Shown piece after piece: positions 1-8,623 of a stretch of DNA of 64,000 bases. The stretch covers positions 930,001-994,000 of the forward strand of contig NZ_QXJI01000001.1 in NCBI RefSeq assembly GCF_003586305.1, read 5' to 3'. A model generated the notes under the pieces. That model saw only the letters and a list, made by a program, of their open reading frames with translations, made no database searches and was not told where the DNA came from. The position numbers and the translations under genes are program-made. The stretch is from Cognatilysobacter tabacisoli. GTDB lineage: Bacteria; Pseudomonadota; Gammaproteobacteria; Xanthomonadales; Xanthomonadaceae. Each line of letters opens with the position of its first letter. The stretch's first letter is position 1.

Positions 1-480
1 GCGGTCACGTCGAACATCTGGAGCGCGAGCGGCATCGAGCAGTCGACCGACATGCACAACTTGGTGCGCTTCGAACGCAGCGGCTCGATCGTGCCGCAGC
101 GCGAGGGCACGACGTCGTCGATGACGGTGACCCGCGGCGCCGGCGGCGCGTTCACCGCGAACGCGAACCTCACCCCGGCCTACGGCACCAGCAGCCCGCC
201 GGTCAGTTCGTGGACGCGGCAGCTGCAGTTCGGCAACCGCCGGCTGACGGTCACCGACAGCTTCGCGCTGAACTCGGGCGTGACCGCGATCCACCAGACC
301 CATTCGCCGACCGCCCCGACCGTCAACGCCGCGGCGCGCGAGGTGACCACGCAGCGGATGCGGATGCGGGTGCTGTCGCCGGCGAACGCGACGATCTCGT
401 CGGTCTCTGTGCAGGGCCGCTACCGGATCGAGGTGCGCGGCGGCACCACCGGCTATCAGGTCGAGTACAGCGAGCTCTGA
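1..480 (+). CDS. C-terminal fragment of a possible heparinase II/III-like polysaccharide lyase (5' end outside window)
   Basis: The reading frame is open from the first base and ends at TGA 478-480, so at least 159 codons belong to a gene starting left of the window; the first internal ATG (52) is probably not the true start. The residues are rich in Thr, Ser and Val with alternating hydrophobics, as in a beta-sandwich. The pattern WTRQLQFGNRRLTVTDSF resembles the C-terminal beta domain of heparinase II/III-type lyases, which often sit in exopolysaccharide loci. No catalytic residues are visible in this piece, so the family is tentative. It is convergent with the glycosyltransferase ending at 517. 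Confidence 0.5.
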   Translation, partial: AVTSNIWSASGIEQSTDMHNLVRFERSGSIVPQREGTTSSMTVTRGAGGAFTANANLTPAYGTSSPPVSSWTRQLQFGNRRLTVTDSFALNSGVTAIHQTHSPTAPTVNAAAREVTTQRMRMRVLSPANATISSVSVQGRYRIEVRGGTTGYQVEYSEL

Positions 481-516
481 CCGCGACGCGCGGCGCCCGC
501 CAGCGGGCCCGCGCCG

Positions 517-1305
517 CTACTGGCGCTTGGCCAGCGCGTTGCCGGCGTACTGGGTGAAGTACCAGGCCGCGAGCGGCCACGACAGGCCCTCGACGTTGCG
601 GTAGATGTGCCACTGCCAGCGCGCCGCCTTCAGCTTGTCGGACGACAGCGAGCCGCTGCGCACGAGGTACCACGCCAGCGGCTCGTCGCTGGCGCACAGG
701 GCGCGGCCGGCGCGGCGGACGAGGTCCAGCCAGAACACGTAGTCCTCGTGGCCGACGCGCTGGAAGCGCGCCTCGCCGAGCGAGCGGTCGTACAGGCCGG
801 TCAGGTTGCCGATGCGGTTGCTGCGCAGCATGGCCGCGTGGTCGACCGACGCTGGAGGACGCACCGTCGACAGCACGTGGCCGGACTCGTCGACGCGCTG
901 GTACGCGGCGTAGCTGATCATCCCGCCGGTCTCCCGCAGGTGCGCGAGCTGGATGGCGACCTTGCGCGGGTGCCACCAGTCGTCGCTGTCGCAGAACGCC
1001 ACGTGGGTGCCGGTTGCCGCCTCGATCCCGGCGTTGCGCGCGGCGGCGACGCCGCCGTTGCGCGGCTGGCGGATTACGACCACGCGCGGGTCGAGCGCGG
1101 CATAGCACTCGGCGATCGCGACGGAGTCGTCGCGCGAGCCGTCGTCGACGGCGAGCAGCTCGACGTCCTCGTGGCTCTGCGCGAGCACCGACTCGATCGA
1201 GCGGCGCATCGTCGCCGCGGCGTTGTAGACCGGCATCACCACGCTGACGCGCTCGCTGCCGGGGCGACCGTGCCGCGGAACGAACGCGTCGGACATGCGG
1301 TTCAT
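517..1305 (-). CDS. Glycosyltransferase family 2
   Basis: About 262 residues. The N-terminal GT-A fold shows RVSVVMPVYNAAATMRRSI, the nucleotide-binding DDGSRDDS and the metal-binding CDSDDWW (DxD type), so it should transfer a sugar from a nucleotide donor to a growing lipid-linked glycan at the cytoplasmic face. The start ATG at 1305 overlaps the upstream stop (ATGA, 1302-1305); a second ATG at 1296 is an equally possible start. It is the last gene of the minus-strand exopolysaccharide operon. The acceptor and sugar cannot be told from sequence. Confidence 0.9.
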   Translation of the reverse strand: MNRMSDAFVPRHGRPGSERVSVVMPVYNAAATMRRSIESVLAQSHEDVELLAVDDGSRDDSVAIAECYAALDPRVVVIRQPRNGGVAAARNAGIEAATGTHVAFCDSDDWWHPRKVAIQLAHLRETGGMISYAAYQRVDESGHVLSTVRPPASVDHAAMLRSNRIGNLTGLYDRSLGEARFQRVGHEDYVFWLDLVRRAGRALCASDEPLAWYLVRSGSLSSDKLKAARWQWHIYRNVEGLSWPLAAWYFTQYAGNALAKRQ

Positions 1306-2486
1306 GCCCGCCCCCCGGCCCAGGACGCCCGCGGCGGCGGCAGCACGTAGTCGCGGTACTGCGACGGATCGCCGTCGAGCCCGGCCTCGGCGGCCTTGAT
1401 GATGTTGTAGACCTCGCGCGAGGTGACGTAGTGCAGCACGTGCCGCTGGCCGTCGTTGTACGCACGCTCGAGGTAGTCGTGCATGGCGTCGACCTGCGGG
1501 CCGAGCAGCGTGTCCATGTCCGTTTCCTGGGTGCCGTGCGTGTGGATCTTCACGAACACCCACTCCGGCCGCCCCTCGACGTGCACGCCCGCCCGCACCC
1601 AGCTGTCGACGCGGCTCGGCGTCGGCGGGCAACTGCGGCGAATATCGGAGTTCTCGATCCGCGGGACCAGGCCGAACTTGCGGTTGCGCCAGTCCAGCGC
1701 CAGCGGCCCCTGCACGATCATCAGGTCGCCGCTTGCGCGTCCCCCGGTGCGGACCGGCTCGCCGCGATCGTGCGACTTGGCGCGCTGCGGGTCGTCGGTG
1801 GCGTAGTAGATCGAGTTGATCGTCGCGGTCTGGGTGTCGCTCGGCGCCGACGGCAGGGTGAAGTCGGCGTAGCAGCCCAGTTCGCGCAGCAGCACCAGCT
1901 CGTTGTTCAAGCCGCACCAGCGGCCGTCCGGCCGCGAGTTGTCCAGGCACCAGTTGCCGTGGATGAAGCCGAACTGCAGCTCGCCGCTGGCCGGGTGCCG
2001 CGGCAGCGCGCCGTGGCGCTCGTGCAGCACCTTGCAGAAGCGGGCGATCGACTCGCGGAAGTTCGCCTCGGTGTCGTTGTCGTGGTGCAGGTGCACCTCG
2101 ATCTCGCCGTAGCCGTCGCTGCACAGCGACGAGAGCTTGTCGAGGTGTTCCTCGGCGTACTCCTCCTCCGGGTAGAAAAAGGTGTGCTGCGGCGGGCGGC
2201 CGTCGGCGTCGCGGTGGCGGCCGGCGAGCTCTCGGTAGCCGCTGCACCAGCGGTCGACGCGGCGGCGCTGCGCGGCCAGGTCGCCGCCGTGCCACATCGG
2301 CTCGAAGTGGTCGACGAAGCAGAACATCACGTGCACCGGTCCGTTGGTCCTGGCCGGGCGCTTGCGGCGGACGTGCTCGCCGATCCAGATGTGCGCATTG
2401 CGGCTGCGCAGCATCTGGTAGCCGCCCACCGCGACGGCGGTCGGCACCAGCAACAGCAGCCACGGCAGCAGGGCCAGCGCCGTCAT
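1302..2486 (-). CDS. Membrane-anchored polysaccharide-deacetylase-like protein
   Basis: 394 residues. An N-terminal hydrophobic segment (about residues 3-20) suggests a membrane anchor or uncleaved signal. The body lacks the canonical TFDDG block but has FCFVDHFEP, TFFYPEEEY and EIEVHLHHDNDT, a layout seen in divergent CE4-like proteins of glycan loci. VFVKIHTHGT follows near the C terminus and may add another metal or substrate site. It probably acts on the glycan at or outside the membrane. It ends in an ATGA overlap with the GT2 gene. The annotation rests on motif resemblance and gene context; enzymatic activity is not assured because the usual first Asp motif is altered. Confidence 0.65.
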   Translation of the reverse strand: MTALALLPWLLLLVPTAVAVGGYQMLRSRNAHIWIGEHVRRKRPARTNGPVHVMFCFVDHFEPMWHGGDLAAQRRRVDRWCSGYRELAGRHRDADGRPPQHTFFYPEEEYAEEHLDKLSSLCSDGYGEIEVHLHHDNDTEANFRESIARFCKVLHERHGALPRHPASGELQFGFIHGNWCLDNSRPDGRWCGLNNELVLLRELGCYADFTLPSAPSDTQTATINSIYYATDDPQRAKSHDRGEPVRTGGRASGDLMIVQGPLALDWRNRKFGLVPRIENSDIRRSCPPTPSRVDSWVRAGVHVEGRPEWVFVKIHTHGTQETDMDTLLGPQVDAMHDYLERAYNDGQRHVLHYVTSREVYNIIKAAEAGLDGDPSQYRDYVLPPPRASWAGGRA

Positions 2487-2519
2487 GCCGGGGCTCCGAC
2501 GCGGGTCATCGAACGGACG

Positions 2520-3158
2520 TCACGCATGGAGCGGCAGCGCCTCGAACCGGAACCCCTGCGCGCGCCACGCCGGCAGCATCGCCTGCAGGTACGCCAGCGA
2601 CAGCGGGCCGTCGTCGTGCATCAGGATCACGTCGCCAGGCTGCGGCGGATGGCGGCGCGCCGTTTCGAGCAGCGCCTGCGCGTCCCCGCGCGCGTAGTCG
2701 AGGCTGTCGTAGGACCAGTACGCGACCGGGACGCGGCGGCGGATGCAGTGCCACAGCATCCGCCAGCCCATCTCGCCGCGCGGCGGCCGGAACGCGTGGC
2801 GGTCGCGGCCGTCGAACGGCGCCAGCACGGCATCCGCGCGCGCCACCTCGTCGAGCTGCCCGGCGAGCGTCAGCCGGCCGAACTGCGGGTGGGTCTGCGA
2901 GTGGTTGCCGAGCAGGTGGCCCTCTTCGACGATGCGCCGCACCAGCTCCGGGTGCGCCGCGGCTTCGCGGCCGATCGTGAAGAACGACGCGCGCGCCTCA
3001 TGGCGTGCGAGCAGTTCCAGCAGCGCCGGCGTGTGCTCGGGGTGGGGGCCGTCGTCGAAGGTCAGGTACAGCGTGCGTTCGCGGCGGCGGGCCGTGGTGA
3101 TAACCCAGCGGCGCGGGAGCAGCCCGAGCAGCCGCATCTTGCGCGAGCGCGGGTTCAT
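2520..3158 (-). CDS. Polysaccharide deacetylase (NodB homology domain, CE4)
   Basis: 212 residues, nearly all NodB domain. Motif 1 is TFDDGPHPEHT, motif 2 is GNHSQTHPQF (metal-binding His pair) and motif 3 is FRPPRGE, all intact; the late LMHDDG matches motif 5. It should remove N- or O-acetyl groups from a polysaccharide or a glycan intermediate using a divalent metal. There is no signal peptide, so export or a cytoplasmic/lipid-linked substrate is unresolved. It lies 33 bases upstream of the deacetylase-like gene on the same strand. Confidence 0.92.
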   Translation of the reverse strand: MNPRSRKMRLLGLLPRRWVITTARRRERTLYLTFDDGPHPEHTPALLELLARHEARASFFTIGREAAAHPELVRRIVEEGHLLGNHSQTHPQFGRLTLAGQLDEVARADAVLAPFDGRDRHAFRPPRGEMGWRMLWHCIRRRVPVAYWSYDSLDYARGDAQALLETARRHPPQPGDVILMHDDGPLSLAYLQAMLPAWRAQGFRFEALPLHA

Positions 3159-3288
3159 CGGCGGCGGCCCCGGGACGGAGCGTGGTTGGGCAGTGCGAGC
3201 ATCGAGGTTCCCCGTGGGCCGGTCGCGAATCGCCGCGACGCGCGGCCCGTGTGTGATCCAACGCGAAACACGCCGGGGCGAGGACGCC

Positions 3289-4404
3289 CTAGGCGCCGCC
3301 GGCGGCCGCCGCGTAGACCCTCAGGTAGCGCCCGCTCATGGCCTCGAGCGAGCCCTCGCGCAGCACCCACTCGCGTCCGGCCGAGCCCATCCGCTGCGCG
3401 CGCGCCGGGTCGGCCAGCAGCCGCTCGAGCGTCGCGGCCAGCGCGCCCGGGTCGCCGGCGGCCACGAGGTCGCCGTTGAACCCCTGCCGCACGATCTCGC
3501 GGTTGCCGCCGACGTCGGTGGCGACCACCGGCAACCCGGCGGCGCAGGCCTCGAGCAGGGCGATCGAATAGCCCTCGCTGCGCGACGGCAGCACGAACAC
3601 GTCGAGCCCGGGCAGCAGCCGCTCCACGTCGCCGCGGTCGCCAAGGAAGCGGACCTGCGCGGCGATGCCGAGGTCGCCGGCCAGCTGCTCGAGTTCGCCG
3701 CGCAGCGGCCCGTCGCCTACGATCACCAGGCCCGTGGCCGGAACGCCGGCATGCAGCCGCCGGAACGCGCGGATCAGGCCGGCCTGGTCCTTGACCGGGT
3801 TCAATCGGCCCACCGTGCCGAGCAGCCGGGTGCCCCGGTCAAACCCGAGCTCCTCCACCAGCCGCGCACGGTGCTGCGGCGTCGACGCCTCGAAGCGTTC
3901 GACCCGGATCCCGTTCGGCACGACCTGCACGCCGCGCCGCGGCCCGAGCCCGTGGCGCTGCAGGTGCGATCGCGCCGCCTCGCACACCGCCACGACCGCG
4001 TCGGTGCGGCGCATCGACCAGCGGTACAGCCGCTCGCGGCGGCTGCGCGGGTCCGGCGTGCCCATGCCGTGGCGGGTGTTCACCACGCAAGGCAGCGGCA
4101 GCCCCGCCGACGCGAGCGCGCCGTGGTAGTGCGCGGCGGCGTTGTGGGTGTGCAGCACGCTGTCCGGCTCGGCCTTCAGCAGGGCGCGCAGCCGGCGCAG
4201 CGCGGCGATGTCGAGGCCGTCGCGCTTGCCGCAGGCCTGCACGTCGACGCCGAGCGACTGCAGCTGGCCGGCCAGTGCTCCCGGTTCGAACAGGCAGATC
4301 ACCCGGCACTCGTGCCCGGCCCCGCGCTGCGCCCCGGCCAGGTCGATGACGACGCGCTCCAGCCCGCCGCGCTCGAGGTTCTCGACCAGGTGGGTGATCC
4401 TCAT
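3289..4404 (-). CDS. Glycosyltransferase group 1 (GT4)
   Basis: 371 residues with the GT-B layout. The N-terminal acceptor half starts MRITHLVENLERGGLERVV, and the C-terminal donor half contains VPNGI, GTVGRLNPVKDQ and the EX7E-type region SRSEGYSIALLEACAAG. The GGLE opening and PVKDQ motif resemble sugar transferases associated with EpsH/exosortase glycan loci. The ATG at 4404 overlaps the upstream TGA (ATGA). It is expected to add a sugar to the lipid-linked repeat unit; the donor is unknown. Confidence 0.92.
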   Translation of the reverse strand: MRITHLVENLERGGLERVVIDLAGAQRGAGHECRVICLFEPGALAGQLQSLGVDVQACGKRDGLDIAALRRLRALLKAEPDSVLHTHNAAAHYHGALASAGLPLPCVVNTRHGMGTPDPRSRRERLYRWSMRRTDAVVAVCEAARSHLQRHGLGPRRGVQVVPNGIRVERFEASTPQHRARLVEELGFDRGTRLLGTVGRLNPVKDQAGLIRAFRRLHAGVPATGLVIVGDGPLRGELEQLAGDLGIAAQVRFLGDRGDVERLLPGLDVFVLPSRSEGYSIALLEACAAGLPVVATDVGGNREIVRQGFNGDLVAAGDPGALAATLERLLADPARAQRMGSAGREWVLREGSLEAMSGRYLRVYAAAAGGA

Positions 4405-5747
4405 GCGAGCTCCGAGACGGTGACGCGGTGCTTGCCGGTGGGCGTCAGCGGGATGTCGTCGACGAGCTCGAAGTCCAGCGCCACCGCGTCGCCGACCGAC
4501 TTGGCGAGCTCCCGGCGCAGGTGGTCCTGCACCGACGGATCGTAGTCGGCATCGGGGACCAGCAGCACGTCGAACTTCTCGAGGCTGCGCTGCACCACCT
4601 GGTAGCGCTTGATGCCGGGGGCATTGAGGAACATGTAGACGATGAACTCGCCCGGCACGTAGTGGCCGGCGGCGGTGCGCAGCGCGTCGAGGCGACGCCC
4701 GTCGACGCGCGCGAGCAGCGGCAGGCCGCGTCCGCACGTGCAGCGGTGCGACGACGGAGTCGCCAGGTCGCCGTTGACGTAGCGCAGCAGCGGCATGCCG
4801 TCGTTGTGCAGGTCGCTGACGATGACCTCGCGCGGACCGCCGGCCGGCCCGACCGCTTCACCGAGCTCCACCTTCAGGTGGTCGGCGTTGACGTGCAGGC
4901 CTTCCCGATGCGTGCATTCGGCCGCGACCAGCATGAACTCGCGGCAGCCGTAGGTGTTGTACGCCGGGCAGCCGAACGCGGACTCGATCACCGCGCGCTG
5001 CGGTTCGTGCAGCGCCTCGGCCGCGCTCAGCACCAGCCGGGGCCGGTGCAGCTCTCTCCCGTTGGCGCGTGCCCAGTCGGCTAGCTTCACGATCGGGGCG
5101 ACGTACGACACGATCACCTCGGGCTTGAACGCATTGAGCGCGTCGACGTACTCGCCCATCCGCTCCTCGCTCATCACGAACGCGTTGAGGAACAGGCGGT
5201 TGAAGGCGCCGTGGTACAGCCGGTCCTTCCAGCGCGGTAGCAGCGGCTGCTCGATCGAGGCGCCCCACAGGTACAGGGTGCGCTGGCCGAGCCGCGCGCC
5301 GGCCCAGCCGTAGCCGCGGAACATCGCCGCGATGCGGCGCTCGTAGCTCTCGCGGGTGTAGCCGAACCGCAGCGGCTCGCCGGTCGAGCCGCCGGTGGTC
5401 TTGAACATCAGGCCGGCGCGGTGGGACGGCGCGATCAGCTGCTCGAAGTGGGCGCGCACGTCGCCCTTGGTCAGCAGCGGCAGCCGCGCGTAGTCGGCGG
5501 GCGTGGCGATGTCCTCGGGCGCGGACACGCCGGCCGACCGCCAGCGCTCGCGGTAGTACGGCACCTCGTCCCAGCAGTGGCGGACCATCCGGGTGAGCTT
5601 GCGCCACTGCAGCTGCTCGAGCTGTTCGGCCGGCAGCCACTGGCTTCGCTCGTACTCGCGCAGGTAGCCGAGCGTGCCGCGCCGGCGCAGCCCGCCCTCG
5701 TAGGCCGGGAACAGCACGTGGCGGAACAGCGTTTCGTACGCACTCAT
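4401..5747 (-). CDS. PaaK/CapK-like adenylate-forming enzyme
   Basis: 448 residues. The ATP/AMP motif KTTGGSTGEPLRF lies near residues 115-127, followed by a C-terminal region with NDGMPLLRYVNGD, a CTCGRG cysteine pair and TPTGKHRV near the end, as in phenylacetate-CoA ligase/CapK proteins of capsule loci. Family members activate a carboxylic acid as acyl-AMP. In capsule clusters the substrate is usually unknown, so a role in decorating the glycan is inference. The gene is coupled by ATGA overlaps to the flippase upstream and the GT4 gene downstream. Confidence 0.85.
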   Translation of the reverse strand: MSAYETLFRHVLFPAYEGGLRRRGTLGYLREYERSQWLPAEQLEQLQWRKLTRMVRHCWDEVPYYRERWRSAGVSAPEDIATPADYARLPLLTKGDVRAHFEQLIAPSHRAGLMFKTTGGSTGEPLRFGYTRESYERRIAAMFRGYGWAGARLGQRTLYLWGASIEQPLLPRWKDRLYHGAFNRLFLNAFVMSEERMGEYVDALNAFKPEVIVSYVAPIVKLADWARANGRELHRPRLVLSAAEALHEPQRAVIESAFGCPAYNTYGCREFMLVAAECTHREGLHVNADHLKVELGEAVGPAGGPREVIVSDLHNDGMPLLRYVNGDLATPSSHRCTCGRGLPLLARVDGRRLDALRTAAGHYVPGEFIVYMFLNAPGIKRYQVVQRSLEKFDVLLVPDADYDPSVQDHLRRELAKSVGDAVALDFELVDDIPLTPTGKHRVTVSELA

Positions 5748-7321
5748 GTCTGCGCCTCCCGCTCGGTGCGCGCCAGCGCCCACTGCAGCAGGCGCGCGCC
5801 GGCGCGCGGCCGGCTCGCGCCGAAGCGCTGGTGCAGGTGCTGCATGTGCTCGATGTCGCCCGCGTTCCAGCACCCCAGCAGCAGCGACAGCGGCAGGTAC
5901 ACGGCGACCAGCACCACGCCGCCGACCAGCACGGCGGCCACCGGTGCCAGCTGCACGTGCAGCGGCCACGCGGCGAGCCCTGCCAGCGATGCCGCCACGA
6001 CGATCCGCGCCAGGCGCCCCCACTCCGGCGACGCGCCGCTGGTGCGGACCGCCAGCCAGACGATGGCCGCCGTGTCGACGAGGGTCACCGTGACGTACGC
6101 CGCGGCCGCGCCGTTCAGGCCGAAGCGCGCGATCAGCACGGCGTCGAGCACGACCTTCAGCACCGCGCAGGCCGACACGATCAGCAGGATCGCGCGCTGG
6201 CGGTCGGCGCTGACCAGCAGGCTCGACGCGCCCTGCGCCGAGGTCATGATCGAGAACGACACCAGGCACACCGCGAACACCCACCCCGCGTCGGCGTAGC
6301 GGTCGCCGTACAGCACGGTGATCAGGTCGTTGCAGAACACCACGCCGAAGGCCATCAGCGGCGCCGAGAGCAGCAGCAGGTAGCTGGTCGAGCGCGAGAA
6401 CCGGCGCCCGGCGACCTCGCGGCCGCGGCTGAGCGCGCTGGCCATCATCGGCAGCATCAGCGCGCCGAACACGCCCGGCACCAGCGCCGCCGCGCCGGTC
6501 GACAGCTGGTAGGCGACCTTGAAGATGCCGGCCGCGTCGGGCAGCCCGTTGAGGTTGAGGAACATCACCTCGACCTCGCTGGCGGCGATGAAGCCCACCG
6601 TCACCGTCATCGCGCTGTACAGCATGTGCCGGCGGACGCGCGCCGACAGCTCCGGGGGCAGCGCGACGATCGCCTCGTGGCGCGGCACGATGGCGGCCAG
6701 CTGCTGGCGCGACATTAGGTAGAACACGACGCTCGACGCGGTGAACACGGCCAGCAGCAGCTCTTCGCCGCCGTCCATCCACCACGCGGCGACGAACACC
6801 AGCAGCACGTTCAGCGGCGCGGCGACCAGTGCCACCAGCGCGGTCGCGCGGAAGTTCTCGTAGCCCTTGGCCACGCTGATGTTGAACATGTAGCCGGCGC
6901 GCAGCGGCACGGTCACGACCAGGAACGCGATCAACACCCAGTGCTCCAGCTCGGGGGCGAAGTGCTGCCGGCCGAAGTGCAGCGTGGCCACCCCGGCCAG
7001 CACCACCACCAGCAGGAACATCCGCTGGGCACGGCGCAGGTAGGCCAGCAACGCCGGCACCATCGCCTCGCGCTCGGCACCGCGCAGCTCGGCGACGAAC
7101 TTGATCGCGGCGCTGGCGGTGCCGGAGTTGACCATGGCGATGCCCAGCGCCACCAGCCAGATCACCGCGCTGTACGCGCCGAAGCCGTCGGGGCCGAGGT
7201 GGCGGGCGATCAGGATCGACGCGAGCATGCCGAGGGCGTACTCGGTGTACACGCCGACCGACGAGAACGCGGTGTTCAGCAGCGTGGTGTTGCGCAGCGC
7301 GCGGGAGCGTTCGGCGGTCAC
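5744..7321 (-). CDS. Oligosaccharide flippase, Wzx/RfbX-like (MOP superfamily)
   Basis: 525 residues with roughly 12-14 hydrophobic helices and no soluble domain. The opening LNTAFSSVGVYTEYALGMLAS and the later pattern YGDRYADAGWVF are typical of polysaccharide flippases. It should move the undecaprenyl-linked repeat unit from the inner to the outer leaflet of the cytoplasmic membrane. The GTG start at 7321 is chosen because it overlaps the upstream stop (GTGA, 7318-7321); longer versions of the frame run through the upstream gene. It pairs with the ligase/polymerase-like gene directly upstream. Confidence 0.88.
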   Translation of the reverse strand: MTAERSRALRNTTLLNTAFSSVGVYTEYALGMLASILIARHLGPDGFGAYSAVIWLVALGIAMVNSGTASAAIKFVAELRGAEREAMVPALLAYLRRAQRMFLLVVVLAGVATLHFGRQHFAPELEHWVLIAFLVVTVPLRAGYMFNISVAKGYENFRATALVALVAAPLNVLLVFVAAWWMDGGEELLLAVFTASSVVFYLMSRQQLAAIVPRHEAIVALPPELSARVRRHMLYSAMTVTVGFIAASEVEVMFLNLNGLPDAAGIFKVAYQLSTGAAALVPGVFGALMLPMMASALSRGREVAGRRFSRSTSYLLLLSAPLMAFGVVFCNDLITVLYGDRYADAGWVFAVCLVSFSIMTSAQGASSLLVSADRQRAILLIVSACAVLKVVLDAVLIARFGLNGAAAAYVTVTLVDTAAIVWLAVRTSGASPEWGRLARIVVAASLAGLAAWPLHVQLAPVAAVLVGGVVLVAVYLPLSLLLGCWNAGDIEHMQHLHQRFGASRPRAGARLLQWALARTEREAQT

Positions 7322-8613
7322 ATCGTCACCAGCAGCACCTTGACGGTGACATAGAGCCCGACCGCCCCGGCCATCGCCACCAGCGGCCACAGCCACAGGT
7401 CGCGGCCGAGCCGGAACGCCGGCAGCGTCGGCCACCGCCGGCGCAGTTCGAGGTAGTGGCCGACGACCAGCGCCGCCAGCAGATACAGGATGATCACGTA
7501 GCTGCGGCTGAGGAAGAACGCCGCGGTGAAGAAGCCGATCAGCGACAGCAGCAGCGCGGTCGAGGCGGCGCGATCGTCGTGCCACTGGGCCTCGACCGCC
7601 GGGTTCGGCTCGGCTTCCGGCAGCGCGCCCGGCACGCGGCCGCGAACGCCGCGCACGGCCAGCATCATCCGGAAGCCATAGCCGACGAACGCCAGCCACA
7701 CCATGAAGCCGAGGATGCCGGTTTCGGCCAGCACCAGCACGTACGAGTTGTGCGCGGTCAGGTTGTGCAGTTCGGAGAAGTTGTCCGCGCCGACGCCGAA
7801 AACCGGGTCGCCGACGAACATCTGGATGCCCTCGTACCACGCGTCGACGCGGCCGGCGGCGGACGCCTCGGACGCGTCCAGCTCCTGCATTCGCGACGGC
7901 AGCATCATCAGCCCGCCCAGGGCGAGCGATCCCATCACCCCGGCCGCGACCAGCCCGAAGCGCATCCACACGTACACGCCGAGCACCACCAGCAGCGCCA
8001 GTAGCGTGCCGCGTGAGTCGGTCAGGTAGATGCCATAGACCAGCACGCCCGCCAGCGTGAGCCAGAACGCCCTGCGCAGCAGCCCCGCCCCGCCGGCATG
8101 GGCGAGGAAGAACGCCATCGGCACGCACATCACGAACAGCATGCCCAGGTCGTTGGGGTCGTTGAAGATGCCGACGTACTGGATCCGCGTGCCCTGCGAC
8201 AGCTCGATGCCGGTCCAGCCGACGCCGGCCTCGACCTGCTCGATGCCGTGCGCCGCCAGCACCACCGCGCACAGCACGAACACCGCCATCGTGCGGTGCA
8301 CGCGCTGCGGGCTGGTCATCGCGTTGGACAGCACGCAGAACGCGATCACCGCGGGCGCGAATTTGGTCAGCTGGACCAGCGCCCCGCCCATCCAGCCGTT
8401 CACGACGCTCGAGAACATCAGCACCAGCAGGAACACGCCGATCAGCGCGTACTGCGGGGCGGCGAAGGTCTTGCGCGGCGACACCGCCCACAGCAGGCCG
8501 GCCCCGACCAGCGCGAGCTGCTGCCACGGGATCGCGTCCTCGGCGACGAAGTCCGGGTAGTCCTGGGGCCGGATCAGCACCAGCAGCAGGTAGACGACGA
8601 TCAGCAGGTACAT
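7318..8613 (-). CDS. O-antigen ligase/polymerase-like membrane protein (Wzy/WaaL family)
   Basis: 431 residues with about 11-12 membrane helices. A periplasmic loop in the C-terminal half carries GVGADNFSELHNLTAHNSYV, in which the HNSY motif is the hallmark of O-antigen ligase/Wzy-C proteins, and an upstream SRGT motif is also present. Wzx and this gene are adjacent, so polymerisation of flipped repeat units in the periplasm is the likely job; attachment to another acceptor cannot be excluded. The ATG at 8613 lies 10 bases after the stop of the deacetylase gene. Confidence 0.87.
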   Translation of the reverse strand: MYLLIVVYLLLVLIRPQDYPDFVAEDAIPWQQLALVGAGLLWAVSPRKTFAAPQYALIGVFLLVLMFSSVVNGWMGGALVQLTKFAPAVIAFCVLSNAMTSPQRVHRTMAVFVLCAVVLAAHGIEQVEAGVGWTGIELSQGTRIQYVGIFNDPNDLGMLFVMCVPMAFFLAHAGGAGLLRRAFWLTLAGVLVYGIYLTDSRGTLLALLVVLGVYVWMRFGLVAAGVMGSLALGGLMMLPSRMQELDASEASAAGRVDAWYEGIQMFVGDPVFGVGADNFSELHNLTAHNSYVLVLAETGILGFMVWLAFVGYGFRMMLAVRGVRGRVPGALPEAEPNPAVEAQWHDDRAASTALLLSLIGFFTAAFFLSRSYVIILYLLAALVVGHYLELRRRWPTLPAFRLGRDLWLWPLVAMAGAVGLYVTVKVLLVTM

Positions 8614-8623
8614 CGTGGCGCTC

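Noticed and set aside
1431-4545. Long plus-strand open frames (over 600 codons) across the minus-strand operon
   Set aside because: They are Arg/Ala/Pro-rich antisense shadows of real genes, typical of about 70% GC DNA, with no domain motifs.
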